A DNA stretch of 64,000 nucleotides from Amyloporia xantha (taxonomy: Eukaryota; Basidiomycota; Agaricomycetes; Polyporales; Adustoporiaceae). Positions 24,242-36,894 of this stretch are shown one piece after another. The notes below the pieces were generated by a model. That model saw only the letters and a program-made list of their open reading frames with translations. It was not told the origin of the DNA and did no database searches. Position 1 is the stretch's first letter. Each line of letters starts with the position of its first letter. A program made the translations under genes and the position numbers. The stretch is from positions 682,001 to 746,000 of the forward strand of contig JAYKKR010000011.1 in the NCBI GenBank assembly GCA_036971615.1. The letters run 5' to 3'.

Positions 24242-26214
24242 CTACGTGACGTAAGGGAACGCGTTCCTGATTTCAGGGACGTGAGCCAGTCCCGCACATC
24301 CGCCTGCCCAGATGCAGCGGGCCAAGTCAGTGGCGACGTTCAGCCCCTCAAAATAGGCTCCGTGCAGGAAACCTGCGTTGCGTGATGTCAGGGCGGTGGT
24401 TCGCAAATGACACTCAGCGCTCACCAAAGTATTTTATACTGGTAGCTTCGCCCGCGAACCACAGGCGCTGATCGACGGTTGCGCGGAGGTTTTCGTGGTG
24501 GCCGCTGAAGAACGACGGTGGCCAGTTCGAATATGATCCGCGGAAGAGGGGGTCTGTGTGCCACCGAGGGAAGTAGAAGGCGGTTGGCTCGGGTATTGTG
24601 ATGTTTGGGTACATAGCCCTGAGGACTTCCATGACTTCCGCTTGGACCTCGGAGTCGGATAGCGCTTCAATTCGCACGGAGTAATCCCCCTGCATACGCA
24701 ACGTGGGCATTGTAAGAATAAATGCAGAACGGGAAGGGGCAGACAACAGCAGGGGCACTTACCGTGACAGTGACGAAGACAATGCCGGAACCGGGGAAGA
24801 AATCTGTGAGATTCATGTTCTGCCATACAGGGTATCTGCCGCGGCGTGGTATCTGCATACAAAGCCATCTAGAGCCGTCCATAATCATGATTATCATTCA
24901 GTCCGGCAGCAATGTGGGATGTGCTTGCCTGGGTATCGAACCAGAAGTCCTCCTCGAATTGTAAAAAGATCTTCGTATACGTAGCCTATGTGGCCCTCTC
25001 AGTACCAATTACTCTATTGCGCAGGATATAGAAAGCGCACCATGACCATACTCTGGATTGCCTCCTGCTTCCATTCCGGAAGAGGAGGCTGGAACGTGAC
25101 GTCGTCGTTCTGCAACACTCCAAGGCTGAATGTGCACAAGACATAGTCTGCGACCAGTTCGGTCCCATCGGTCAATGTGACATTGACCCCGTCCGAAGAG
25201 TAGGTGATATTCGTGACGGTCGAGTTCAGCATCACTTGGTTTGGCTTCAGGAACGAGGCGGCCTCGGCCTGGATGAAGTGCTTGAACCCGCGCTGGTCGA
25301 TCGACATCTGATTGGTGTCTGAGAAGCCGCCCATATCGGTGTCGTAGGTGAAGTTGTTCCCCTACAGTGATGATCATCAGAAATGGCTCGAGGCGTCACG
25401 GCAGCCCCTGGAGATGGCCAGATACTTACCCAGGAGCTGGCAATCCAAGACGACTCTAACGGCGTTTGAGCATATTCCCAGTCAAATTGGTAATACTCGC
25501 AGGCCTTCTCCGCAGGTGTCATCGGCTTGGAGCCTGTTAGAGAGTAGCCAGTGCGTGCGGTTGTGTCCACCAGTGTCTGTTGCACACGAGCACCGGCGAC
25601 GACAGTCAACGTGTTGTATTCATTACTAGAGTCGTTGAACACGTCGAGGTAGTCCGAATATCCGCTTTCGTCGTAGGTGGCTAGACGATAGAGTGTCACT
25701 CTTCCACTCACAATTCGATCCTGATGAGACCGGGGGAATCATGCTGTTTACTTACTCATGCTGCCGTACCAATTGTTGTACTGCGTCTTGACGCCCCATT
25801 TCTGAACAAGTCCCCATATGGGGTTTTCCGGTCCATCACCGGTCTGTGTCCCCTGCACCCAATTGGGTCCCCGTTCAACAACCCATTCGTTCCCTGGCAC
25901 ACCGATGGTCTGAGTTTGAAGACGTCCACCCAGTTCGCCTGACAAATGGAGTTGCGTTTAATGAAATGAGAAAGGTCAGATATAGCAAGAAATACCCGAA
26001 CCTCGCGCTTCGACGATGGTGAAATTCGTGATGCCCTGTTCGTAAAGCGTTCTGGCCGCGATAACTCCGGCAACTCCACCCCCAGAATCAGAACCACAGG
26101 GTCGACTACATTCCCTGGGTCTGTGGATCGCTCAACTGAACGCGAATATACGAGACCATGGCGAACAAGCAGAGTCCCGAGGAAACACCAGCGGAGGAGG
26201 TTCAGAATGGCCAT
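24242..26214 (-). CDS. Secreted FAD-dependent amine oxidase (polyamine oxidase type), frameshifted
   Basis: Flavin amine oxidase with a signal peptide (MAILNLLRWCFLGTLLVRHG), probably extracellular, oxidising polyamines or other amines to aldehyde, ammonia and hydrogen peroxide. Visible: ELGGRLQTQTIGVPGNEWVV, ERGPNWVQGTQTGDGPENPI, GGFSDTNQMSIDQRGFKHFI, VTNITYSSDGVNVTLTDGTE, the motif ADYVLCTFSLGVLQ, and C-terminal QRLWFAGEATSIKYFG plus GFLHGAYFEGLNVA, the FAD-contacting end. Oddity: the dinucleotide-binding site should read VVLILGGGVAG, but the C-run at 26079-26083 (plus strand) is one base short, throwing the frame off; the correct frame resumes in ARTLYEQGITNFTIVEAR. This is probably a homopolymer error. 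Confidence 0.85.
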
Positions 26215-27142
26215 GTCAAGCCCGTCGGTCAGCCACTAATGAGAGCTGGGGAGACCTGCGCCAGGAAGGGCTGACCTACATCGCTTCTCATGTCCCCTGC
26301 TGGGCTTTAAAGTTCGTGCACAGGCGGCAAAGACGATAACATAAATACATATGCCGGCATCAAGGGAATGCATGCCCTGTCTTTCGCATAGCAGTTTTGG
26401 GCAGTCGGAACATGAGACGTGCTTGTCGACCCATCAAACCCGGAATGTCGGTTCTAAGTCTGCCTAGAATGAAAGCCTCGAATATTGGGATTCTGGGAAG
26501 CCAGGTGGCACATTCTTTGACAAGGCAGTGGCAGTGGCAGTGGCATAATCAAGGATGCCAGAGAGTACTAGAATAAGAGACGTGTGTGAGTTAATATGGG
26601 ACAATTTGAATATTCGTGGACAGGGAACGCTCACGACTTCCATCTTAGACTGTGAGATAACCAGGAACAATTCGCATATGTACTCACCGCGTGGTGCGTG
26701 GTCATATATGAATTGAGAGAGCCTTGGTGTCCTTCGATGTCACACTATATGCATATTCACAGACAAGTACAGTCCATCTCGCGATGGCTCGGACACTCAT
26801 TTCCAAGGTGCAATAGTCGCACGACCAAGTACTAGGACTGTAACCCTCCAAGGTGACATAGTCACGCTAATAAAAGAGGTGATCGACATGGCCATCAAGC
26901 GCTGAGTGCTCCCAGTCGAGCCAGGTCGAGCCAGGCCTAGGCACCAAACAAGAATATACGGCGACTTATGAATGTGAGTGCATTGCATATATAGGCTGCT
27001 ATACTTCGTCGTATCTATATCTAACCCCTATCGATATATCGCATGTGTGTAATAATGCAGGGGAAATGGCTGTCTTATCTCCTGGACTCGAGCTGGAATG
27101 AACGGAATCGACCTCTCCCGACCACCGTGACCTCGTCCGACC
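26215..27142. other. Divergent promoter region
   Basis: Between the amine oxidase (-) and the amidohydrolase (+). Contains a short tandem gtggca run near 26526-26544. No supported gene. Confidence 0.45.
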
Positions 27143-28617
27143 ATGGAGCTGCAACAAGATCTGCTGGAACTCTACAAAACCGTCTTCACGTATCCCGCGA
27201 TCGACAACCATGCGCACGCCTTCTTAAAAGTCGAACACCGCGACGCCATTCCGTTCGAGGGTCTTATCTCGGAAGCCAGTGGGCCAGCACTGACAGAAGA
27301 CGCCATCCACACCGTAGCATGCTACCGCGCGACCACACAGCTGGCCAAGTTGTTCGGCTTGGGTCCCAATGCTACCTGGGAAGACGTCAAGCGTGCGCGG
27401 AAGGCGATCGACTACGACCAGTTGTGCCGGATGTGCATGGAGCCGACGAGGATACAGAGTATCCTGATTGACGATGGTCTTGGGGTGGCCGACATGGTAT
27501 ATGAGTACAATTGGCATGACCGGTATACAGCGGGTGCTACGAAGCGGATAGTGCGGGTGGAGGTTTTGGCACAGGTGCGCTGCAGTCAACGCGGACTCGG
27601 CTGGCCGTATATACTAACTATCGATGTACACCAGGACATTCTCAAGGACCTTATGGATGCCCAGCTTGTGTCTGCAGTAGATCCGCACGGTCTAATGGGG
27701 TCATTCTCGGCGAAGTTGGCAGCGTCTCTCACTGCAAGTGCCGAGGATCCTGAAGTTGTTGGATTCAAGTCGGTCGCGTGCTACCGGACCGGCCTCGACA
27801 TCTCTGTCACGCAGGACTGGATAGACATCGAGCCGTGCCTGATCAGCATAGCGCTCCGCTATGAGTCTCTGAAGACCCTGCGCCTCGCGGAGAAGGCGCT
27901 GAACGACTACGTCGTGACCACCACGCTCCGTATCGCAGGCCATTATGGGAAACCAGGTATAGCATCCACCTCCCTGTCCACACGTCCGCGTATCCTGAAT
28001 AGCCACCTCCTCTGTTGAGTTCAATTCCATACCGGCTTGGGAGACAACGACATCTCGCTCTCCAAATCGACGCCCGCACTGATGCAGCCCGTCATCAAGG
28101 CATTTCCCGCCACCAAATTCGTCCTGCTGCATTCAAGCTACCCATTCACCCAAGAGGCAGGCTACCTCACCGCGGTGTATCGGAACGTCTACCTCGACTT
28201 TGGCGAGATCTTTCCCTTCCTGAGCCCGGACGGGCAGCGGGACGTGGTCAAGCAGGTTCTAGAACTGTGTCCGACGAACAAGATCATGTGGTCTAGTACG
28301 TACATCGGCTCATTTGGTGACATGACGGCGATGTGGAAATTGACAATGGACGTGCTGCGTAGCCGATGGACATTTCTGGCCCGAGTCTTACTACCTTGGT
28401 ACCTTGCAAGCAAGGGAAGCTGTCTATCAGGTGATGATCTGACCCATTGACCGCATACCGCGGAGCAACCTGACCTCTATTTGATTGGCAGGTGCTCGAA
28501 AAGTCTCTTCGACGAGGGGAGTTGACCCTGGCCCAGGCGACTGGCATCGCGAAACGAGCGTTCTTCGACAACGCAAATAGAATTTACAACCTGGGCCTCG
28601 TTCCTCACGGGGTTTGA
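27143..28617 (+). CDS. Amidohydrolase-2 family protein (FluG N-terminal-like)
   Basis: TIM-barrel amidohydrolase resembling the N-terminal half of fungal FluG. Starts MELQQDLLELYKTVFTYPAI, with the metal-binding DNHAHAF just after. Then FGLGPNATWEDVKRAR, IQSILIDDGLG, YNWHDRYTAGATKRIVRVE, VVGFKSVACYRTGLDI, PVQFHTGLGDND (His on a barrel strand), LLHSSYPFTQEAGYL, VYLDFGEIFPFLSPDG and IMWSTDGHFWPESYYL with the conserved Asp. The end is AFFDNANRIYNLGLVPHGV. Introns near 27571-27635, 27957-28017, 28298-28356 and 28431-28490 all keep frame. There is no glutamine-synthetase half, so it is a free amidohydrolase; substrate unknown. Confidence 0.85.
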
Positions 28618-28692
28618 GTAATAATGAACAATATAAACAGTGCGTACGTGTAGTGCTGAGGATAAAGAGAAGAGAAGCGTTAGGCAGGTCGC

Positions 28693-30246
28693 TCACATGT
28701 CTTCGTCCTCGTCCTCCTCGACTATCTCGAGCCCATTCGCGCGCGCAGCTTCGATCGCGTCCAGCTCCTTATTGCGCGCGAATTGTATGAGGGATTGCAG
28801 AATGCTACGCTGACCTAAGCGATGCGATTGAGCCATGGCGTGACAGTGAGATAAATCGCCCATGAATTGGCGTACCTTCTAGATAATGCTCCAGCATCAG
28901 CGCCACTTCCGGACGGATCTCAGCGCCCCCTTGTCCCGACGGTAAGCGACCAAACAGGCTCTCCGCCATCTCGGCCAGCATGTCAGCCGCATACAGCTCG
29001 TCCTCCACACTTCTCTCCTCGGGGTCTTCGCAGACGGCTGCCAGCACCGCTTCCCACACCGGCTGCGCACTCTGCGCGTTCCGGCCCACCTCCCACTTCT
29101 TCTGGGAGGAGACTCCGCCGTCCGCAGCGCTCCCGCCGATCTTGAGGACGATCGTGTCGTCGGGGTTCTCTGCGAGCGAGAATCCGTAGCCGAGGATGAG
29201 CTCGGCGTTCGGCTTCGGTCCGTAGTTGTTGAACAGCTGTGCCCCGGCGGGGATCCTGTTGTGCAGTACTAGCGAGATCGTCTGTTGGTCCCTTGAAATG
29301 GGGGACATACGTTTGAGCGGCATCGCATCATTCATTCGATGTCACTCACCTGGCAGATGGCGCGCCGGAGACGACCCATGACACCGGCTCAGCGCGGGCG
29401 TGGTTGAGAGCATCGATCCCAGGCAGAAGGACCGGGTGAGACTGTGCAGTAGACACGAGCGACGGCTCGGCGGAGAGGAGTGTGGACGAGAATGCTCGCG
29501 AAGACAGATACGTAGCCGCGGTCAGATACCGTTCCCTGTGGTTTCGGGCGTCAGCTGTCAGTCCCCTGAGCGAGAGGTCCCGCGACGGACGTTTACCATG
29601 TGAACTCTGCCGCCCATCGCTCGTTGCACGTCGCCATCGCGCCCTGGCACTGCCGCCATTCGGACTGCCATTCGGACTGCCTGTCGAGGGTGGCGCCGTA
29701 CAGGTTCGTGCCCTTGAACGCTTCCAGCTCAGAGGCGGTGAAGTGGAGAGGCGTACGGAGTTTTTCTGGGGCAGGAAGGGTATCTATATACGGCCGATGG
29801 GCCAGGACAGAGGGGCCGCTGCTGCATCGGTCTATGAGCCAGTTCCGGGATGAGATGTGCGGGTGGCTCTTACCTGTCAGAGTCAAGGATCCAGTGCATG
29901 CATATGTAAGAGCAAATGAGTTGCCTCTCGGACCAGTCCTTGATGATGCGCGCACGCTCGACGTCAGGGAGAAGTACCGATAAAGCTTGTGCTGACACTT
30001 CGGGAGTAATAGCTAGCGAGAAGGGGATCCATACGACAGGTGTATCGGGTGGAATGTCCTGGAGAGCGATCACGGAGTAGCCTGAAGATTCTAACAACAG
30101 GGATTGGATCGAGTCAAAACCACCGTTAGTACCTACAGTTCGGCTACCTGCTTACCTACTTTAAAGCAGACGTCCGCGTGAAATTGTCCTCCATTCTCCG
30201 AGATCCAACGTTTCATTGCGATCACGTCCTCAGCCTCGTTCTCCAT
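28693..30246 (-). CDS. SET-domain lysine methyltransferase (RuBisCO-LSMT/SETD6-like class)
   Basis: Starts MENEAEDVIAMKRWISENGG, then the classic opening GYSVIALQDIPPDTPVVWIP of the split-SET family. Central part: YIDTLPAPEKLRTPLHFTAS, WERYLTAATYLSSRAFSS, LLPGIDALNHARAEPVSW with the NH of the SAM site, then LFNNYGPKPNAELILGYGF, the SET C-terminal NxYGxxxN-L-x-YGF signature. The C-terminal helical region ends LEIVEEDEDEDM with TGA at 28693-28695. The frames join through several short introns. The target lysine cannot be inferred. It converges on the amidohydrolase with only 75 bp between stops. Confidence 0.85.
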
Positions 30247-32079
30247 TGTGCGCGTAGTACCCCGAATAAGTGTTTGAGGAGAAGGCTACACGTGTCACAG
30301 CAATAGAGGAGCGACTAGCTCAGTGGTAATCGCAGAGTTCAGATCTCCTTGCTCTCCTCAACTGGATCGATGTTGGTGGCGTTAGCAGCATCACACTGCA
30401 GGTCAAACGCTCGGTTATTCCCCAAACAACAGGTCAACATTCGTCCACGATTGATCCACGATGATAGAGATTTCGTCCATTTTCCGAACAACGATCGGAG
30501 CCCTATGATTGGCTAGCAGTATTATCAAAATGTTTGAGCTCTGAGCGTACACCTTATCTTTTGTCCGAAACATCCATTATACGAGAGTTGTGTATGTTTT
30601 CCGCATATTCGCAATCTGGACAAAGTACGTGCACACTTATCTTCGGCTGTGAAGCTTTGAAGGCTCGAAAAACTTAACAATATAAGTATGATGGTGTGTA
30701 GGCCACTCGGATTAATGCTACTGAGCCGTTGGGAAGTTCGAATTCTTTAGCCGCAATTTTTGTTCAGCACCGCCAAAGATACAAGGTTGCATCCAAGCAC
30801 TGCAAGGCACTGTGGGAGTGCGGCGTGCAGGAAACCCAACGAATTGCAGTGTAGTTCGATAGGTCGTCGACTTTGAGGGGACTGGCTAGCGCAGGTGAAC
30901 AAAATGGATTCTCGGGTGGTTTCGGCGGCCGCGGGATGCGTGCCATTCGTCTTGTATGCTCGATAGGAAACCTATAAAATCGGTTTGATGTATGTAGAGT
31001 TGCCTAGAATTTCTCGATAAAAGCCAGACACTAGTCCCAAACTCAACTCGCGACAGTCTCGTCGCTAGCTCGCGTAATACCCAAGACTCGAGGATCCAAT
31101 AGACCTCTCAGACTCTAAGAGAAAAGTGGGGGGAAAGTTCAATTGCTCCATTCGAAGGCGGGGGGGGGGCGCCTTTATATACTGTACAGGTCTGCGAACA
31201 ACATCGGATGACAAACGGAATAGGAGCTACAGTTGACAGCTTGCGCCCGAGGACGCCGAATGCATGACAGAAGAGTAAAGTAAAACATACGGATTAGGAA
31301 GGATGATGACCAAAAATGGAAATCGTTCTGGGAGCCGAGTCGCCGTCACAAGCGATGTGGGCTCGAGCTTCGGGCTTGGCTCGTCATTGCAGTGATGTGC
31401 ATTGGACTGATGACACCGCGGGGGTCAATGCGTGTGAATTCACTCAACACAGGTCAGTTCGCTCAAATTTCTTCAAGGCATCGTAGAAAGGTTCAAAACC
31501 AGAAGGGTGACCCCTTCATACTAACCAGAAGCTGAAGTTTTCCGTATCATAGAACTCTGCCGGATTTCGGGGTCAGGGGTCAAGCACATCACTGCGTCAT
31601 TAGGCAATGTCTCAGCGGACTCACGAAGCACCGAGACGCGTCCTATTTGCTGCGCAACCCGCCGCCCTCGGGAGCGGGACGTCGCCTCGTTCGCTCGTCG
31701 CGCCTACGTCGTCTGACTTACCGCGCCGTCCACCTTCGCTTTCCACCGCCCAAGGATTGAGGATACATCTTGCCTAGGGGAATCTCGAGGTGAGTCCGAT
31801 ACTGGAAGATAACGAGAAACGGAGAAAAGAAGAAAAAGAAAAAAGAAAAAAAAAGAATTGATCGATCGAGTTGTGTTTTCTACGCATCAGACGCGTTTTC
31901 CTTCCACAGCACTTTGACTGTGGAATTGGGAAGTCTTACAGTCTCACAAGCAAGATGCCCCAAAACGCGAAATTGCTCAATCCGGTCCTTGGATATCAAT
32001 GAACAGTGAATGCTAGCTTATGCCTGAGATACTAGTACAATGCATCGTATTGTTATTCTCTTTGAATTGTCCACATCGC
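30247..32079. other. Large intergenic region
   Basis: About 1.8 kb. It holds a G-run (ggggggggg) near 31163-31171, an A-rich run near 31832-31856 and, at 30308-30345, a sequence resembling the 5' half of a tRNA (tagctcagtggtaatcgc) without a matching 3' half. No open frame is supported. Confidence 0.45.
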
Positions 32080-34523
32080 TTATTTTTTCTTCTTTGTAGT
32101 CATGTCTGCACTCTCGATCCACTTCTGCGGCACGCCTTTCGCGAGAAGCAGGTCCGTCACCGCCTTGATCTGCTTGCCCTGAACCATCACTTCCATATCC
32201 GACGCCTTGCCTTGCACAGGTGAGACTGCACCATGAGCATCAGCAACAAGGTGAGAACATAGAAAATAGAAAAATGGTACGAACCCGAGGTCGAGCTTGC
32301 GCAGATCTTGCGGAGCTCCTCCGCGAGGTCTTCAGCATTAATGAAGTAAGGTTCAAACCCTGTTACTAACGTGCAGGCCTTTCGGCCCTGCCGGATCTTG
32401 ATCAGAACTTGAACTGGTTTCACCTGTCCCTTTCTGCGAGAATTGCGACGTCAGTTCCAGATCTACCAGTACACCACGCTGAGAGTAGGGCTGACTTCTT
32501 AAGAACATCCTTCCCCTCGACCCGAATCTCATACCAGCTCTGCATGCGTTCCTTCAATCGGCTGAGTACGTCTTCGCGCTTCAGGAACTTGACACCAATC
32601 TCGTTCTTGTTCGTGATGGCGGAAAGTAGTGCTGGGTCGTCCCCGACGTTGACATATTGCTGCTCCTGCGCATTGACGAGATTCTTCGACGCGATATACG
32701 AGTTAAGAATGGTTTTGATGTCCGGCAGGGTGTACAGATTTCCTGTCCTAGAGCGTATAAGAGCGTAAGCGCTTTGTTGCACGCATAACAGACTGACATT
32801 GTACAGACTCTTTATCCGCTGCGACGAACCAACCGAGGGTGCTGCCGAATGGCTTCCACAGTTCCGTAACCTGTATTTCGCCCTTCCGCTTCTCCTCTGC
32901 CTCCTTCTCCCTGCGCTCCCTATCTTCCGCCTTCTGTTGCCTTGCCTCGATTTCCTGCACTGTCCTGACTGGCCTGTGGTCCACTACGGCTTGATGTTTA
33001 GGAAAGACGGCTGCAATAACGGATTTCTGTCATTATATGACCACCAAAATTTGCGAATAGCGGCCACACGTACCTGCCACAACCACGTCGCCGCCTTTTG
33101 CATCCTTCAGCTTGATGAGGCCCTCCTTCGCACACGCCTTCAAAAACGCCTTCACTGACTTGTACGTCGATTGCTTCACATCCAGCGCGCTTGCATCTGT
33201 GTTCAGCATCAGGTCAGTGTGTCACCGCCAGCGCGGCGAGATCTACCTGCAGGACCGCTCGATCCTACGATTTCTGCTGGACGCGCCGGGAGCACATACG
33301 AGCTCCAGAACGTTGAGGCCGACATCGGGAACGTAGACGGCGGGACGGAAGCGAGGGTCGTCGAGAGGGCTTGGAGGAGCGCTGAGCGCAGGCCGTGCGA
33401 TATATCTACGCCAGATCAGACGAGGTCACCACTGAGAAGAAGACATCGAGATCACGGCGACGACATAGAGGGAATGCAGTCCGTGTATAGATTCACCGCC
33501 CGCGTAATGTACAAATTGCATGCAGTCTAGGAAAGTGTGGACCTACCATCTGCTGTGAGAGTCGAAGCACTGTTCTCTACCGACTCCGTCTGTCCCGCCC
33601 CGCCGTTTGTGGCGGTGGTGGTTTCGTGTTGCCCAGACGCGCTCGGCTCTGCGCCAAGATTTATGGACTCCGCAGTCACTGCACTGGCTCGCACCGACCT
33701 GGGCTCAGGGTACGTCAGACGCTTTGCTGTTTCCCATGTCCCACAAGGTGTCTTTCCACGTGTGTAGGACATATACTGCCTTGCCCTTCACGTCGTGTTC
33801 CTCCGCCTGCTGTAGCGTCTCTCCAGACACGGCCATGCGGCCCACGGCGACGGGGTAGCCAATCTTCCCGCTATTATGGTACTGCTCGACCGCGACGAGC
33901 TGTGCTTCTACAAGGGAATCCGAATGCTGGACGACTTGCTTAGAGGACAGACATGAGTACAAGACGCCCCAGACACTGTATTAATAATAATGCTGACCTC
34001 CGGGTATCATAAGATCTGCACCGTTGATGAGCTTCGGTATGACGGCGGACGGGGTAGTGATGTATGGAAGCAGATCCGGGCGCTTCCATAGGGTGTAGAC
34101 TGTTGGGTGCGCTCACTCACTCGACGTCGAATCGCAGGCCTCAGGCACACACACCGGTTGGAATGAGATCATCCGAATCCTTTCCGACCGTGAACCAGAG
34201 GGGGTCGCCCTCCAATGAGAAATAAACCACCTGCACGAGACACATCATTCAAAATGGCAATTCTGGATGGATGATTCGACGGAGACGTACACCGGGTTCG
34301 TCTGCATAGGTCGTGATCTTCTGCCAGTGCAGTCCTTCTGGAACGAGTAGATCGCCCTCCTCGGGCTGGAGCACCGCGAATGTCTCGAGCACGCGCTCCT
34401 TGAGTTTCCGTCTATCGGAGGTTCGTAAAGGGGCTGGAGCCTAAGTAAGATGCGTGCACCGAGAAGTCGCTACTGCAAGTCCATACCGATTGTCTTGTAA
34501 TCTGCCAAGGGTTTCTTGAACAT
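32080..34523 (-). CDS. Eukaryotic translation initiation factor 2D (Tma64-like)
   Basis: eIF2D promotes tRNA delivery and ribosome recycling on 40S subunits in the cytoplasm. Visible in order: MFKKPLADYKTI then APLRTSDRRKLKERVLETFA, PUA region (LINGADLMIPG, EAQLVAVEQYHNSGKIGYPV, GRMAVSG), central winged-helix/SWIB-like part (STFPMSASTFWSSYVLPARP, VKQSTYKSVKAFLKACAKEG), and a basic-acidic linker. The C-terminal SUI1 domain reads KIRQGRKACTLVTGFEPYFI and VMVQGKQIKAVTDLLLAKGV, then PQKWIESADMTTKKK and TAA. Many short introns are present and all joins seen preserve the frame. Usual length for the family, apparently intact. Confidence 0.9.
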
Positions 34524-35331
34524 GGCTGGTGTGTCTTCCGTGTGCTCGGTGTGCGTAAGAGATCGATGCTTTGAGAGTTACCGAGATAAGATAGACCATG
34601 AATATCGTGATCACATGATCGTTTCATGGAGCTATTAAAACTTCGTAAAGCTTGCACGCTATGTGCATATGTTGTCTTACCTACGCTTGAAAAGGACACG
34701 TAAAACATGTCTGTCGTAGAGCGAATTCCCTCCAAGATTGAAAATTGAAGATTGAAGCTTGAAGTAACGAGTCGCGTATGATATGTTCTGTCTCGGGTAC
34801 TTCCGAAAATTAGGTTTGAGCGCCTTACGTACCACTTTTCGAACTCTTTGCACATCATCTTACAGTCGACCTCTGTTTTTCTGGATTTGTTTTACCTGTG
34901 TCGGTTTCTGTGTCAGTCAAGCTCAGATTCTAGTAGGGAATTGCATCGCCTGTCAATGTGAATCAAGCGGAATACCATATGTCCGCAACCAAGTCATTCG
35001 AGTAAGACTTCGCAGCCTATGAAATAACCTAACCACTACACGTCGAGAGGATTCGGCGTGGTATTAAGTGAGATGATCTGTTTTTGACCTGTTTCCTAAT
35101 CGTGGACAATCCCTCCACAACGAATGTCTTCGGTGTCTTCTCCTGTGTGCGATTCTCTGCCAAGGGGCTCACAGAATTTCAGAGTAGGTCGAAGTGGGTC
35201 TCAGCTCCAACATATTCCCACTTCGCCTCCACCGGACTTGTGCGTCGCGCGTGCTGTTCCATTTTCTCTGTAAGCATGATTCTGGCTTCTGCTTCACTGC
35301 GGTCAAACTGCGGTCACCTAGTGCGGTAAGG
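34524..35331. other. Intergenic region between eIF2D and the duplicated SMP block
   Basis: Holds the eIF2D promoter. Short frames only; no supported gene. Confidence 0.45.
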
Positions 35332-35516
35332 AAGACGCCAGGTGTCGGCGGACGGTGTCCATTTGGCTGTAGGCAGGACAACTGGCGACGGCGCACCACC
35401 CATCTGATGGCACCGCAAGAGCGAAATTTGGAGTTCTCGCTGCAGCCCCGCAATCTGACGTCAACATAATCCGAACCACATTTATCTCCACTTTTCTTCA
35501 CGTCTTGCGCGCTGGT

Positions 35517-35523
35517 TATATAA
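35517..35523 (+). promoter_or_regulatory. TATA box of SMP-like gene, left copy
   Basis: TATATAA 78 bp before the ATG at 35601; the same box lies at 51498-51504 in the right copy. Confidence 0.5.
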
Positions 35524-35600
35524 CAAGCTCTGTCACTGCCTCCAGCGACTCAACTTTCCCTACTGCCTCATCAATCTTTGAAGTCTTAGTGCACCACATC

Positions 35601-36894
35601 ATGACTTCCAACTCTACTTCTGTCATGACTGCTGCCCACTTGGACGCGCAGCGTTTCTTTGGTGCAGGCCGCGTCGATCTCAAGAACATCGGTGAAGGTG
35701 AGTGACTCTTTCGCCAAGCGCGGTCCTCGCTGGTACGAATTAACGTGTTCAATTCATTTAGCCGAGGCCCGTAAGCTCATGTCTGCAGAGCACAAAGCTC
35801 TTGGGTACCGTCCTCCCCCTGGGTCCCTCGCCGCGGCCGCCCAAGCAGAGGCGGCAAAGCATCCTGAAGCGAATCTAGGTCTGCCGGAGGAGGCCCTCAC
35901 GCAAGCCGCGATGGAGGATGCGGTGCGCATTGAGGAGCAGAGGACGGCCGGGCTAGACTTGGAGAGTGTCGGGGAGGGTGCGTCGTTGGCAGTTCGAGTT
36001 GACTGACGAACAAGTGTTCACATGCTCTCCTGACCAGCCGACGCTCGTAAGCTGATGTCCGAAGAACATAAAGCTCTCGGCTTCCGTCCGCCCCCGGGCT
36101 CGCTCGCATCGCAGGCACAAGCAGCTGCCGCGAAGCATCCTGATGCAAATGCTCCTGTTGACACGCAAGAGCTGCAGCGTGCCGCTCTCGAGGATGCCGC
36201 GCAGATTGCGAACACCAAGAACGGAGTTGACTTGAACTCTGTCGGTGAGGGTGAGTCTGCTTCGCTATACCGTGAGGCTGAAGCGGCGACGTTGACATAC
36301 GCTGTCCCCGCATGTAGCCGAGGCGCGTAAGCTTTTCTCGGAGGAACATAAGGCGTTGGGATACCGCCCGCCGCGCGGCTCTCTCGCATCAGAGGCGCAG
36401 GCCGCGGCAGCGAAGCACCCGGAGTCGAGTGCGGGCGTCGACGTCGCTACCCTCACGAAGGCCGCAGTCGACGATGCGAGGGCCGTAGAGTGAGTAATCG
36501 GCACTCACCACCTATATGTGGCCAAACATACAGCACAATCGTCTGATCCTGTCTTCGGTAGGACCCGCCGCCAGGCTGGATCGTCTCCTGTCTCACCTCC
36601 CGTCAACCTCACTACCATCACCGCGGAAGAGGCCCACGAGCTTCAGTCTGAGGAGCACAAGACCCTCGGATTCCGCCCGCCGCCGGGCTCGGTCGCTGCG
36701 ATGGCGCAGAGCGTCGTGGACCAGCGGGCGACGGAGCCCGTGACGAAGGAGCTCGCGGCGACGATTCAGTCGGAGGAACATAAAGCTATTGGACACCTTC
36801 CCGAGAGCGGAAGTCTCCCGCGACGGCGCAGAGCTTGGCGGACAAGAATGAGAACGGCGGCGGCGAGAGGACGTTGGGCGATGTTGGTTTGTGA
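35601..36894 (+). CDS. SMP (seed maturation protein)-like / LEA-like five-repeat protein, left copy, frameshifted near the end
   Basis: Start MTSNSTSVMTAAHLDAQRFF. Five tandem units follow, one per exon at first: AEARKLMSAEHKALGYRPPP, ADARKLMSEEHKALGFRPPP, AEARKLFSEEHKALGYRPPR, then EEAHELQSEEHKTLGFRPPP and a last weaker one (IQSEEHKAIGHLPESGSLP). Each unit continues GSLA..AQA.AAKHP, close to the plant SMP pattern found in LEA-type stress proteins, so a role in desiccation or spore stress is plausible but inferred. Introns split each unit after a VGE(A/G) junction. The C-run at 36817-36819 is one base short relative to the right copy, so the frame shifts in the fifth unit and reads on to 36955 instead of the normal stop at about 36892. 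Confidence 0.75.

Noticed and set aside
30308..30362. tRNA-like sequence (ggagcgactagctcagtggtaatcgc)
   Set aside because: The D-arm/A-box looks right, but the anticodon stem pairs poorly and no T-arm (GGTTCRA) or closing acceptor strand follows. At best a fragment.
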